64,000 bases of DNA from Apostichopus japonicus (GCF_037975245.1 NC_092564.1:17719984-17783983); one strand, 5' to 3'; shown: positions 12,101-54,187, counted from the stretch's first letter. Program-made: numbers and translations. The notes: generated from the sequence alone by a model not told the origin.

Positions 12101-13985
12101 CTCATTCTATAGCACAAAGTGCAGTATTGAATGAAAACGGCACTTTTTTTTTTTAATTTGTCAAACAAAACGCTACTTTGTATTTACACTTTTAATATTT
12201 TCTCAACAGAAGGACATTTTAAGTATAACAAAATGCGAATTTTGGTAAAATGGTTTTAGCTTAAAGTGGTATTGCCAATCAATGAACATGGGCACTTTTG
12301 AGGTTTTCACATACTGCAGGGCCGGGTGGGGGGGGGGGAGTGGAGGACGGTTTGATATTTCAATGAAATCTTGCGATTTGCCTAAAACAAATTTCTATAT
12401 TGTATTTTTGTTTATAGTTAACGCGGAAGACTGTTCTTGCGGAATGCTTTGCGGTCTATATGAACCATGCTGCCCCGAGGACGAGTGTGTCAAATAGTAA
12501 GTTAAGAGTCGTGAAATATTCCTCATAGTTTGTTATCTTTGAATAGTTTTTCATTTTTTTATAGTTGGTAAAAAGAACGAAGTGGGAGAGCAGAGGCGGA
12601 TGCAGGACTTTAAAGCGGAGAGGGTGTAGCCATAATCAAATTTAAATACTAAAACAAAGGAAATAAAAAGGAAAGACTTAAAACTGTGCTCTTTGAAGCA
12701 CATTTTAAGACCTTAAATCAGGTCAATAAAAGTCTCAACTCAAGGTTGTACTGATGATTATTTTTGAATATTTGTGTCAGTTTCAAAAATAGTTGGAGAG
12801 AATGGGGGGGGGTAGGGGTGGGGGTAAGGTACATCTCATACTACCGAAATCCGTGGTTATGAGGTTATTTGATGGTACACGAGAAGGTTGTCACATTGTG
12901 TCCAGCATTTTGAGTTTTTGGTTCTCTTCAGTTTTCAGCTCTCGTATTTCAGAAAAGTATACGAGTGTTCGAAATAGTAAACTTAGTTGTTCTTTAAATT
13001 GGTCTGTCCAGAACGTATGATCAGGGAGTTGTTATGGGACAACTCGCTGGTATGATCCTGCGGATTACTTCGCAGGGCAGTCGTTTTCACATGATGAAAA
13101 AAATGTGATAAAGCACCAGGTAGAAACATTTAGATGTTAATTAACCATCATATTTCAACCGGATAATCATTAGCCTAAAACAATTACCGTGTTTTCATAC
13201 ATATTGAATCGCAATACTTCTTTAGACACTGCATTCATTAACGAAGAGTTATAAATCTTTTCAAACAGGAAAGAAAGAAAACATCGGAGTGTATCATGAG
13301 GGTGGGGAGGGGGTTAGAGGAAAATGCCGGTTCAAGCTTGGAAACAAAAAAAATAATTAAAAAAAGGGACTTGTGACTCATCATCCTTGTAACTGATTGG
13401 AGCCAATATTTGATATCGCTGAGCTAGCAAGCGCTGACAAATTATACGGTTACAGGATTTTAAAAATTTCTCAGCAAATATTTACGCCTGACATGATTTT
13501 TACTTTGCATGTCACATTTGGTAGCTGTCCATGAAAACATTTGAAAATACCAACGAAATCGACAGTTAAGAAGACAGGTTTTTTTTTACAATGTGCTGTC
13601 TATACAAGCAATCGGGTACAATATTAACCCGTTGATCATTATATTAAACATTAATATAAAAAAAATTGTTTTAAACTTTTCTTTCTTTTCTAGGTTGAAT
13701 TTGGATTTTGAGCGCATTGTGACCTAACGGACGACATAAAAAAAACATGAAAATAATTTGATCGATACAGCTATGCGGATCGTAAGAATCATCTATCGTT
13801 TTGCACCAATCTTCGGACAACATCCATTATCCAACACATCTATAAATATAACTAACCTAATCGTCTGAGTCTGTGAAAGCTGTATGAATTTTGCATGTAC
13901 CTGTTATTACTGTAAATTTCATAATGAAATAAACGAAACAATTTCCTCTTAAAATTTCCGACAATAAAGTTTCGGCAAGAAATGC
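9108..13985 (+). CDS. Small secreted six-cysteine peptide precursor, four exons
   Basis: Not assigned to a known family. Exons: about 9108-9198, 11670-11727, 12418-12496 and 13694 to about 13985; the coding part runs 9196 to the stop. The product is 46 residues: a very hydrophobic signal peptide (exon 2, Met/Leu/Val-rich, ending Val-Asn-Ala) and a 23-residue mature part from Glu-Asp with six cysteines spaced C-x-C-x3-C-x5-C-C-x4-C. All introns have GT/AG ends and phases agree (0 and 1). A TATA box upstream and two AATAAA signals downstream frame the unit. Oddities: exon 1 carries only the ATG, and the stop TAG is split between exons 3 and 4. Such short disulfide-rich secreted peptides are usually antimicrobial, signalling or toxin-like; nothing here decides which. 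Translation could also start at an ATG inside exon 2 without changing the mature part. Confidence 0.72.
9196..9198 (+). CDS. Cys-rich peptide gene, start codon at end of exon 1
   Basis: ATG directly followed by donor GTGAGT (9199-9204), phase 0. If this exon is used, the joined protein begins Met-Glu-Arg before the hydrophobic core. Confidence 0.6.
10719..11213 (+). mobile_element. hAT-like miniature element (mosaic)
   Basis: Begins CAGGGATGTGCCCAGG and ends with the reverse complement of CAGGTATATGTGGCCACG, so it has imperfect short inverted ends. CATACC stands on both sides, a possible worn target duplication. The left half resembles the element at 28719-29091 (GGGGTCTAA, then CCCCCTC). 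The right half repeats GTGCTGGGCGG, like the element at 48599-48817. No transposase. Confidence 0.5.
11405..11545 (+). pseudogene. Decayed tandem copy of exon 2 of the Cys-rich peptide gene
   Basis: The block from 11405 repeats from 11546 onward, including TTCTAGGGGCATTTT and the exon core. 11502-11545 matches the exon 2 core (AATGTTGGTCATTATGTTG, then TTCTTGCTG), with changes. The bases just upstream of the core no longer provide the exon 2 acceptor, and the donor is lost (GTGAAT), so it is probably not used. Confidence 0.6.
11670..11727 (+). CDS. Cys-rich peptide gene, exon 2 (signal peptide)
   Basis: 58 nt; acceptor TTTCTTTATAG, donor GTAAGA. Encodes 19 codons of mostly Met, Leu, Val and Ala plus the first base of the next codon, i.e. 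the hydrophobic signal core. Confidence 0.72.
12418..12496 (+). CDS. Cys-rich peptide gene, exon 3 (mature peptide)
   Basis: Acceptor TTTTGTTTATAG. Encodes the signal-peptide end and the six-cysteine mature part. It leaves at a strong donor (GTAAGTTA at 12497) after TA, the first two bases of the stop codon. Reading on without splicing also gives TAG at 12495-12497. Confidence 0.72.
13694..13985 (+). other. Last exon (3' UTR) of the Cys-rich peptide gene
   Basis: Acceptor TTTCTTTCTTTTCTAG; its first base G completes the split TAG stop. AATAAA occurs at 13928-13933 and 13963-13968, so cleavage probably falls near 13985. Confidence 0.55.
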
Positions 13986-15288
13986 GCAGAATCCATTACA
14001 TAAATTGTTACTATTTATTTATGGTATCTATATCTATAGATATATTTTCTCGTATATCATGTTTGCTTTATCAAAAGTCTCGACGTGAACCGTGTGCACT
14101 TGGTATAGCAATAAGGATCAGTGTGGGATTATCCCATATGTAGACGGGAATATAGGAGCCTCCCCCCCACCCCTCAAGATAAAATGGCCACAAGGTTAAG
14201 GATTTCAAAGTCAAGCGACATCCACAGCCAAGAGGGGATTGTGGTTGGGCGGGGGGGGGGTGGGGGTTAAGCTGCTTAAGGCTTCCAGATGGTATTCTTG
14301 TAATGATTACGGTAATTCAGTACCTGGGACTTACAGTGGGCTTTACTATTATTATATATTTAATCATGTTTCCTCTGACGTCATGAAACCCCAAAACCGA
14401 CTTTGAAGAATAATCCATTTTGCATTCGCGTGTAGTATCTGTTTTGGCGTGGGCTGTGTATACTTGGTTGTAATAATGGCCAGTTCAGGATTTAACAATG
14501 TATCTGACAAGTGTCTAGGAGCACCCTAACCCCTCTGCAGGTCAAATGAGGTCAATGGACCTCTTAAGTCAAGGTTTTTTTCTTTTTTTTTTCGGGTTAA
14601 TAGGGGGCAAGCTTATGGTGCTTTAGTGTTAGTAACTAATCATAAACATATCTTGAAATAAAAACAATGATCATATATTCGCAAAATTTATAGATCATAG
14701 AAACAATTGCATTGTTGGGAAGAGAAATGAATTTACATTGAGTAAGTCTTAGAGATAATTATACCTTAATGGTAAGAACAATAGAACCTTTGTAGAATGT
14801 AAAGTATGTTATTTCGATAACCTTTAGCAAAAACATCTTTGTATAAAAGTTTATTCGTTAATAAAAACTAAACCAGTGAACAGAAACCCAGCAGAGAAGA
14901 TAACATTCAGACCACTTGTAAACCATTTGTTTTCAAGTAATTTGAATACTAATGAGCTATTCAATTGCTATGCAAACGAAATGATTTACCAGAAAAATCT
15001 AAAAATAGAAACAGTAAACATTCAGATCAAATGTAAATGATTGCGCACAAGTAATTTGAATACTAATTAGCAGGTTCGGATGCAATAATTACTTAACCAG
15101 TAAAATTGAAAATAAGATGATAATATTCATATCACAATGAAATAATTTCCTTTACATATTTTGGAATATTTATAACCTTTTCAAATTGCAACAAAATATA
15201 ATCCAGTAAACATAACACAATGACATAGGATAACATTTAGATCACATGTAAATCATTTTAAGTACTAATTTGAATATTTATGAGCTGT
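13986..15288. other. Gap between converging genes
   Basis: No coding exon seen. It holds G/C runs near 14160 and 14250 and the likely 3' UTR of esterase gene B. TTTATT at 14850-14855 is AATAAA on the minus strand, a candidate poly(A) signal about 430 bp past gene B's stop. Confidence 0.5.
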
Positions 15289-31374
<16,086 letters not shown>

Positions 31375-32234
31375 GGTATTAGCCAACAGTTCTCAGCTGC
31401 GTGAAAAGAAGACGGGTTTCACATATGAATACAGGTTTTCGATGGGGCATGCGTGCGTGTATACCGGTAGGCTGGTTGTGTTTTTGTATTGAGTCCAATC
31501 TTTGCGTACACAAGTAGGAAAGATAAGCAGATATCTAGTGGCTGTTGAAACAAGGTAATTGTTTGAAGTGTAATTATTGTTCGGGTAGCTCTAAATATTA
31601 CCTATTTAATCATTCTATCTTATAAACGTTACAACTTTTCTAAATTAATTACATTGTCTCCGTAATTCCTTGATTAGTTTGAGCTTGACTAGTCAATTTT
31701 CATTTAAATAAAATAAACCAAATGAAATATATTTTCCAATTTTTTTTTGGCCTCATTGATTTATGGCTCCATCATGTACCTTTCATTTAGTCTAGATCTT
31801 GTTGTAGTTGCTTTTGACAATATTTCTTCAAATTTACTTTAATGAACTGGTTTATTGAAAGAGAGCCTATTTACTTCAAAAAATGTTCCTGGCATAAATT
31901 GGTCTTTGAATTTGTAATATATGACAAATAGACAACTAAATTATTTGCCCAATAAAAAAGGTATCAGTTCTTCAAACTGAATTCCTACATGACAAGTAAA
32001 GTTCAACTATATTCTGGCTATTTCGTTGATCTTTGTACAGTAATTTTCTTTAGTCAAACTAAATCAGATACTTGTCAAGATAAGAGTCGAAATAATTAAT
32101 TAACCACTAATTAAGGTTAATATCGTATCTATTAAATCAAGTTCAATTAAGCGGGTTAGTAGTTGGTAATTTTTGTAAACTCTGAACCACGTATCCAATA
32201 CACGGGAAGGCTTCATTGTTTGTGTGAAACAATA
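31375..32234. promoter_or_regulatory. Head-to-head intergenic region of esterase genes B and D
   Basis: 860 bp separate the two start codons, so both promoters should lie here if no upstream non-coding exon exists. I see no clear TATA box. A TAAT-rich block (32093-32116) could bind homeodomain proteins. Confidence 0.4.
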
Positions 32235-46335
<14,101 letters not shown>

Positions 46336-46647
46336 CATGAGTATACGCCCTTTGTAGTGTGTTTAATCATATCATATAACATTGTGTTGCATATTAACCC
46401 ATATAAGTGTTACATATATTGTATGAAAATGTGAGCCAGAAGCTAAAACTGTAATACTTACTACAAGTATAAAGTTACATAACTAGTTTAAGATATATAC
46501 AGACCACATACATCAAGACGAGTTTCATTGGTTTATTAAAAAAAAACGATATGATATTTCCCATGAAGCGTACAGAATATCTCAACATGGTTTTAAAACT
46601 ATTAAACTTATTATTCTCTTTGTTTTTCAGAATTCTCCTTAGAATGC

Positions 46648-46658
46648 GAGGAGGAGGA

Positions 46659-46691
<33 letters not shown>

Positions 46692-46700
46692 GGAGGAGGG
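46648..46700. repeat. GGA trinucleotide repeat
   Basis: (GAG)n ending in a G run; explains a poly-Ser ORF on the minus strand. Confidence 0.9.
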
Positions 46701-47264
46701 GGTAGTCTGGTTTGGTCTTTCTGGGACCCTATACCTTTTTAAGGTTTGCTTTACGTTATAATGTGGCCAGTAATCTGGGAACGTCTTCCTGGACCAGTTT
46801 TGTACACGTTTATATCGTTTCCCTTTCCTCAAATAAGGTAAAAAAAGGGGAATTTTTCTTAAGGGTAAATAATACATGCATGTCAGAATGAAACTCTAGA
46901 TATATATACATCGCATGCATATAAAGTTAACAACCTTGTAAATCATTACGTCATAATGGTAGCTTTTATTCCGACGCTTAAAAGCTTTGACACAGTTTAA
47001 ATCATGTTTTTCCTCTTGTAAAACTTTTCGATCGAAAAATGATGGAAAACTTACATTTCATCGTTTGCAATTTTTTGTTATTGAACCAATTTTAAAGGAA
47101 GTAAACCTTTGTATGTTAACCTCATTAACCTAATTATGTGTCAAAAAAGTAGGTTCTACATAGTATATTTGCAAAACTATCTGCTTTGGCAGTTTTCATA
47201 GACCTATTAGTAACAAACAAGGCTGTGGAATTTTATAGGTGAAGGGACCAACTTAAAGTTTGGT

Positions 47265-48350
47265 TGGAGTACGTTTGGTTGGTGTCCGAGCAGTTCTGGT
47301 AATGTCCGAGCAGTTTTGGTAATGTCCGATCAGTCTTGGTAATATCCGAACAGTTCCATGGTAATGTCCGATCAGTTTTGCTATATATTGTCTGAGCAAT
47401 TCCTGGTAATATTCGAGCAGTTTTGGTAATGTCCGATCAGTTTTGGTAATATGCGATCAGTTTTAGTGGTGTCCGAGGAGTTCGTGGTAGAGCCTAATCT
47501 GTTTTGCTGGTGTCCTAGTAGTTCGTGGTAATGTCCGATCAGTTTTGCTGGTGTCCGAGCAGATTTGTTGGTGTCCGAGCAGTGTTAGTGTTGTCATGGT
47601 ATACTGCCTAATCAGTTTTGCTGGTGTCCGAGCAGATTTGTTGGTGTCCGAGCAGTGTTAGTGTTGTCATGGTATACTGCCTAATCAGTTTTGCTGATGT
47701 CCGAGCAGTTCCTGGTAATTTCCGATCAGTTTTGGTGGTGTCCGAGCAACTCCTGGTAATGCCGGATCAGTTTTGGTGGTGTCCGAGCAGTTCCTAGTAA
47801 TGTCCGATCAGTTGTGATAATGTCCGAGTAGTTTTGGTGGTTTCCGAGCAGTTCCTGGATATATCCGATCAGTTTTGGTGATGTCCGAGCAGATCGTGGT
47901 AGTGCCTTAATAGTTTTGATGGTGTCCAAGAAGTTCCGGGCAATTTCCGAGCAGTTTTGGTAATATCCGAGTAGTTCCTGGTAAGGTCCGGTCAGTTGCG
48001 ATAATGTCCGAGCAGTTTTGATGGTGTCCGAGTAGTTCCTTGTAATGTCCGAGCAGTTGTGATAATGTCCGAGCAGTTTTGATGGTGTCCGAGTAGTTCC
48101 TGGTAATGTCCGATCAGTTGCGATAATGTCCGAGCAGTTTTGATGGTGTCCGAGCAGATCCTTGTAATGTCCGAGCAGTTGTGATGATGTCCGATCAGTT
48201 TTGGTGGTGTCCGAGCAGATCGTGGTAATATCCGATCAGTTTTGGTGGTGTCCGAGCAGTTCCTGGTGGTGTCCGAGCAGTTCCTGGTGGTGTCCGAGCA
48301 GTTCGGGGTAGGACTGGTGTAGGACTGGATTGTGGTAATGTCTGATTCGT
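47265..48350. repeat. Degenerate minisatellite, GTCCGAGCAGTT-type units
   Basis: About 1.1 kb of roughly 18-20-bp units alternating TGTCCGAGCAGTTCCTGGTAA and TGTCCGATCAGTTTTGGTGG, with a 70-bp block repeated near 47560-47700. ORFs rich in Arg-Thr-Pro on the minus strand are read-throughs of the array. Confidence 0.92.
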
Positions 48351-48532
48351 GTTAGGTGGGTTCGGGAGGACGTTGTTGTTGCACATTATGGTCCAGTAAC
48401 ATCCGACATGATATCGTTGGCGAATATTGTTGACGTTTTCTGGAGCAGTTGTTCAATTTGGTAGATCGTCGAGTGCCCTCTTTATTGTTTTTGCTTTCTC
48501 TATTCATACACATATAAGTATAACATGTATAT

Positions 48533-48598
<66 letters not shown>
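48533..48598. repeat. AT microsatellite, left part
   Basis: (TA)n directly abutting the hAT-like element; continues at 48818. Confidence 0.95.
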
Positions 48599-48601
<3 letters not shown>

Positions 48602-48814
48602 GGTTGTCACCAGACTATTTTTAGAGCCGGGTAATTTGTGACAGTGATCCGCGGGGTTAATTACAGTTAAGCTGCGTTTTGCACTGAATCGCGCTAATCT
48701 TTACCAAGTTACTTATTGGCGGTACTGTAGGCTAATTTGTGCCGGGCGGTACGGCTGAAATTGACCTTGAGTACCGGGCGGAAATTTTGAGAGCTGGGCG
48801 GCGTGGTGACAACC

Positions 48815-48817
<3 letters not shown>
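48599..48817. mobile_element. hAT-like MITE inserted into an AT microsatellite
   Basis: Perfect 14-bp inverted ends CAGGGTTGTCACCA / TGGTGACAACCCTG around 219 bp. Both sides continue as (TA)n, so the 8-bp duplication is hidden. Repeated GCCGGGCGG/GCTGGGCGG blocks link it to the element at 10719. Confidence 0.78.
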
Positions 48818-48878
<61 letters not shown>

Positions 48879-48977
48879 AACCTTGTAAATGAACGTTTTA
48901 CGTGTACCTAAGGTACACTTTTTTACCATAAACTGTCGACCTAAGGTACATATAATGAGTATATATATATATATTAT

Positions 48978-49027
<50 letters not shown>

Positions 49028-49063
49028 CATATATATATATATTAATATATATATTTTAATAAA
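48818..49063. repeat. AT microsatellites right of the hAT-like element
   Basis: (TA)n at 48818-48877 and 48959-49063 with a short unique stretch between that contains a doubled CCTAAGGTACA motif. Confidence 0.9.
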
Positions 49064-51226
49064 TATATTGTACAGAGTGCACCCCTGGTGCTTTTGAATT
49101 CAGATTTAAGTGTAAGCTAATCAATACATCAAGGGAAATAAATCTTTACTTGCTTGCTAAAGACTTATTATATTTCCGCATTTTCTTATTCCTCTGGTGA
49201 TAAAGTATACCTTTCAAATTTATCAGCTGAACACTTTGCAGTCGAACAATATTTCGACGGACCTTCAAACAGTTGGCAGTTGTTCAAGTTATACATAAGA
49301 AATTGCGTACATTCATAATCGGCATACTGATGCTTTATATATTTATTTATATATAGTAATATCAATATCAGAAATGTTTAAACAGGTTCCATGGAATAAT
49401 ACCTAGCCACTGGTCCGTTCGTGACGTCACACAAGAATATTGTTCAGGGACGTATGTTTATATATAGAGAGAGTGTTATACTTCTGTTTTTTCCCCTTTT
49501 CAATTTAGTACCTTACTGAAAGCTAAATCGTACCGGTGCGTCAAATTTCTCAGGTGTGTTAGAATTCGGATTTCTGTTTATTTGGCCTTCACCAACTCAC
49601 GTAAACTTTGGTGGAAATATTGAGCAGTAATTTATTCCACATGTATAATATACGCTACAAGTATTTTCGCACTATCTGAAATAATTGTTGTCTTATGTCG
49701 TTGAAAAATTAATCATGCACTTTTGACATATCACCATCTAAAGAATTAATATGTAATGATTTATTCCTTTTGTGTTGTAACAGGATGTGTCACATATTGA
49801 CCAATGTAAAATTTCGTGATATGCGTATGAGAAAATGTAGTCGATAGTAGATATGTTGTTGATGAATAATTGACGATTTCTAAAAAAAAATAATGAGTGG
49901 GATACAGTTTGTAAAAAGAGAAATAACTAAATTTGTATAACATCTATAAATATGGATATTCTCATGGCGCTCATCCTTATTCGAACCCTCACCTCAGTTC
50001 ACCCTCAAAGCCCCCCCTTCACCCCACCCACACACACTCAACCACCCTCTATCCTTCAGTTCCATTACACCCCCTTACAACGCACTCGAACTGATACACA
50101 TCCGGAGCCAAGAAGCTTTATGCAAAGGAAAAGAAATGAAAGATATTCTTCAAGTTAAACCTTTCTGATAAGTGATGAGTTCCAAACTACTACAGAGCAT
50201 ACTAGATACATACTCCACAACCCCACAACTCCACAACTCCACACCTATATCGGACATCCTCCACACCCCACTCACCACACTCACCTATGCCCCACACCCA
50301 CCCCCTCCCCCAAACAACTTCCATGCACCATCACCCTGAATATGGCATCCATTCAATTACAGACAATAAACAAATAGAAACGAAAAATGCTTTTAAAAAC
50401 AAAACAAAAAATAGAACTATATCTTCTCCACGTTGCTTATATCACGACTAATCATGCGATACAAAATGAGTTGGGATACAAAAAATCTTAATAGTTTTGC
50501 CTCTTTTTTTCTCGTTATTTATCTTCCTACTCGTTTCCTATATCTTTTTCTTTTCTCCTTTGCCCGCCTATTTAAAAAAAACAAAAAATAACAAATACGC
50601 CAACTCCAATATAAAAATCGATCCACGGCATTGGACTTGGCAGATGAAATATAATGACTGGTCTCGGTCTTATCTCGACTCATTGAAGCTATCGAGTCTG
50701 TGCAGAGTGATACTCACCGCGAAATATAACGGAGACCCTTTCATTGGTAGTTGAAATTTTAATGATATTCTCTTCTGGTTGTTGCCTGTTGCTCCCAAAC
50801 CGTTTTCCTGTGTAGACTCTGCGTTTTTTTTTCGGAATCAATCTTCCACATGTTTCTTATATCGAGGATACATTTTTCTCTGACTATACGGACAACTTTT
50901 CATTAAAGTACAAAAAAATATAAAAAAGCAAGGAAGGAAGATATTGTGTTTTTCCTGTTTTTTTTTCATTTTTCTGAAACCTTTTTTTTTCTTTTGACAA
51001 TTTCCAAATATTCCCCAAAGGGGAAAACTGGCAACTTGAAGGGGAGAAAAGTCAAAGGAAAGAAAAGAAAACTAGAACCAGAAATTCAACAAAAAAAGAG
51101 GGTTTTGCTGTTTCCTTTTTTAATTTTTAAATTAGGTTTCGAAAAAAAGAACTGTCCATGTATATGATTAATGATTTGAAATCCAAGATTTGAAACACGT
51201 TCGTGACTTTTTGGAGATTTAAGAAG
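49064..51226. other. Intergenic stretch without recognised gene
   Basis: AT-rich with C-rich (50000-50330) and A/T-run segments. Short ORFs are low-complexity and carry no family motif. Confidence 0.5.
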
Positions 51227-51235
51227 TATATAAAG
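51227..51235 (+). promoter_or_regulatory. TATA box of a secreted-protein gene
   Basis: TATATAAAG about 100 bp upstream of the start codon at 51331; transcription would start near 51258. Confidence 0.5.
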
Positions 51236-51330
51236 TCATTTAAAACAGGAGGTTAATATAACTAGAGGATTCTTGTACATTAACTTCTTGAAGTTGAAGA
51301 TTGGAGTTTTCTTGTCTTTCGGAACTTATC

Positions 51331-51457
51331 ATGGAGTGCCACTTCTTAGTCAAAGTGCTTTTCACAGTTCTTCTGATTCTGTCGACTACTGGCCTTTGTG
51401 TATCTGCTGACAAAAATGAAGACAACCAGGGTTTGGGCATATTACGGCCGCGAAGAC
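51331..51457 (+). CDS. First coding exon of an unknown secreted protein (gene E)
   Basis: From ATG at 51331 to a strong donor GTAAGT at 51458, phase 1. The first 42 codons give a clear signal peptide (FLVKVLFTVLLILSTTGLCVSA), then a short acidic segment DKNEDNQGLGI ending in RPRR, a possible pro-protein cleavage site. A TATA box stands upstream. This resembles the start of a prepro-peptide or other secreted protein, but no family was recognised. Later exons are not fixed. Phase-compatible acceptors with short open reading follow at 58437 (17 codons to a stop) and 63685 (Cys-rich); neither is proven. Confidence 0.55.
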
Positions 51458-54187
51458 GTAAGTACAAACAAAACTTATTTTTTCTTTTCGTGGAACACTC
51501 GGGGATCTTGGCAGGGGTGGATCCTCGAAGCAAGGGGGGGGGGAGGTACGGGTGTTCGTGGTCACTTTTCTTAACGTTTGGGGCACTAAAACCTAACCTA
51601 CACATTTGTTTGTTTTCTTCGTATGAAATCATGGTATGTAGGGAGATCTTATACTTTCAACCGACATTTTCTAATAAATTCTTATTTGGTTTATGACTTC
51701 GATGTCTAACGATATTTGTCTGTCGGGCCCCATCCTCCGAGAATTGTGGTAGCCTAGGCTGTCTGGGTGGTGATTAATAGGCCCTGGGGTATTAACCTAG
51801 GATGTATGGAGTAAGTCTGAGGAATTTGTTGCAGCGTCGGGATATCAGAAGTATTGGGGATATAGGGAGGGGTTCCCCACCCCTCCCTCTCTCTAGAGGG
51901 GAGGTTGAAGAGTCCGGGACGTCTCTAGAAACTTCGAGGCTTTGTTTTGGAGTGTTTTCGATATCTGAAGGAATTTGGGTTCCCTTAGAGCAGTTAAGGA
52001 GGTATGAATTACGGTAATTTTGCGGATTCTGGCGTAGCCCGGATTATAAGACGTAATTTTTTTTGGAGGTGGGGGGGGGGAGCTGAGAGTGGTACCTGCA
52101 TAAAGTAATTGTTACGATGGGGATGGGGTGGGGTGGGATGGGTGGTTTGAAGTAATTTTGTGATTTCGCATTAGGTTGGAACATCTAGAGTAATTATACG
52201 TGGTTCTGGATTAGCCTGAGTTGTCTGGAGTAATAGATGGGTTTGGGAGTCGACTATACTACATGTCCTGAGTATAGTCCAATGGCTTGAGTAGTAAAAC
52301 AAAAAGATAGATTTAATGTAGCTTGACATAATGTGATGCAGGACTTACTGTGTAATGTCTGAGAAAACCCTTGTAATGTGGAGCCGTTTGTTTGATAGAT
52401 TAAAAGTGTACAAATTGAAAAGTTTTCAACATCCAAATGAAAATTAATTGGGGGCAAGTTATTCGTTATTGGTGGTTTGAATTGAAACTGGCCTCCAGAG
52501 TTTAAGTAGTGTCGAACCGGAAGTGTGAGTTCCATGAATAAGCTTTGTTAGCAGCCTTAAAAAAAAGATAAATCGCATGCGGAATTCCGTTTCACTTTTA
52601 ATGCATATACGTCGCTTATACTTGGAATTATTTTGTTTTATAGACTTATTCCAGTAAGATGTTAAAAATCTTACAAAGTGATGTAAAAAAAACCCTTTTT
52701 CGTAGGATAACTTTCCCTGTCAGTCCGATTCCTAACTATCTATGTGACACAGACGACTCCTACTGCATGGCTTCAGTTAAAACAATTCTTGGCCATACCT
52801 TACGCTATGCTCAATAGTAATTAAATCAAACATTAAATTCTACCAACACTTACTGTGTATAGTATGGATAAGTAGAAAATAAACCATAAGATCAAAATTC
52901 ACATTGCATCAGTTTGCAGATGCGTAACGTTTGTGTAACATTCAGTCATCATAGAGATATGTTGTAATATCACATACTTCGTTACTTTAGAACGCTTTAA
53001 AAAAATAAACGTTTTTTTTTCTTCAAACTAAAGAAATCAATTGAACGTAGCATAAGTTCATGAGGAGTGCGATGACCTCTAAGTAAAAGTGCGGTCCACA
53101 GCACTGTTATGAGAAAATAAGTTGTCAGCGTTGAACTTAGCTATAAGCGATAGCTCGAATAACATAGCAGGATATGTTATATATTTTGTCCATATAAGAG
53201 CAAATCTAATTATTCAGAAAACAGTGGTTTTACCATGCAGGTCAATTCCAACTTGAAGCTAGCAGGATCTGACAACCTTTGCGTGACAGTAACTTATCTC
53301 TCTGTCCTTTTAGTTGTCTACTAATCAGTTAATCTTACTCATGGAAGTTCATTGCTTTATTTAAATCAAGTGGATAATGGATGTCACAAGGTCCCCCCCC
53401 CCACCCACCTCCCGCCAAATGGGTGCAATGTCACTAACACACAATTAGTCTTGGCACTAAATATGACAGTTATAAAGTTGCGCCCATAGATACCTACATG
53501 CGTTGTAGCCTATAGGCGCAGACCAAGTGACTCAATAGCCTACCTTTCAAATCATAACCGCGATAATAATGTTTGCATTAATCAGGAATATGCTCTTTAA
53601 TGCCTTAGACTTGAGTACCCAGGCGTCGTACCCGGTGGATTGCTCAATCTAGGTACAGTGAACATTGACGTGCACATGATTTTAAAGGTGGGGTAATGGT
53701 GGGGGGGGGGGTGGATTCTGGAAAGGGTCTCCCAGAAGAACATTTCAAAAATGAGACGTCAAAGGCACATTTAGACTATAATTATGTCTATTGCTAGGTC
53801 TTTACGCAAGATTTTGCTAATAAATATTTACGAAGAAATATCCACCGGCTGCATGCTCCCCCACCCAGACTGAAAAGGTGGTAGGGACATGCCCCGCCCC
53901 CCCCCCCCTCCATGCGCGCGCCACTGGTAGTGAGAAACTGATTCTCTTTGCATGCCGGGCTCTTTGCGCCAACCAATGTTTTGCTATTGGCCCCTGTAGA
54001 ATCCCTCGCTTATAGAGACTTGATTCGATATGAAACATATTTGTTGATGCCGTTTTTAGATTAGGTGCGCCTATCGGGGCTGATATTTGCTGTGGAATGT
54101 CCATCGCAATTTCTTGAGGCATATACAACACAACAGCATTTCTATATAAGTGAATATTGTCACGCACGCGCTCGCGTTTATTCGCAA

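Noticed and set aside
47726-48386. Arg-Thr-Pro-Pro-Lys-rich ORFs on the minus strand
   Set aside because: Produced by the minisatellite array; no start context, signal or family motif.
53817-54167. 116-codon minus-strand ORF
   Set aside because: Runs through G/C tracts and a hAT-like end (CAGTGGCGCGCGC in reverse); no family motif and no partner inverted end found.
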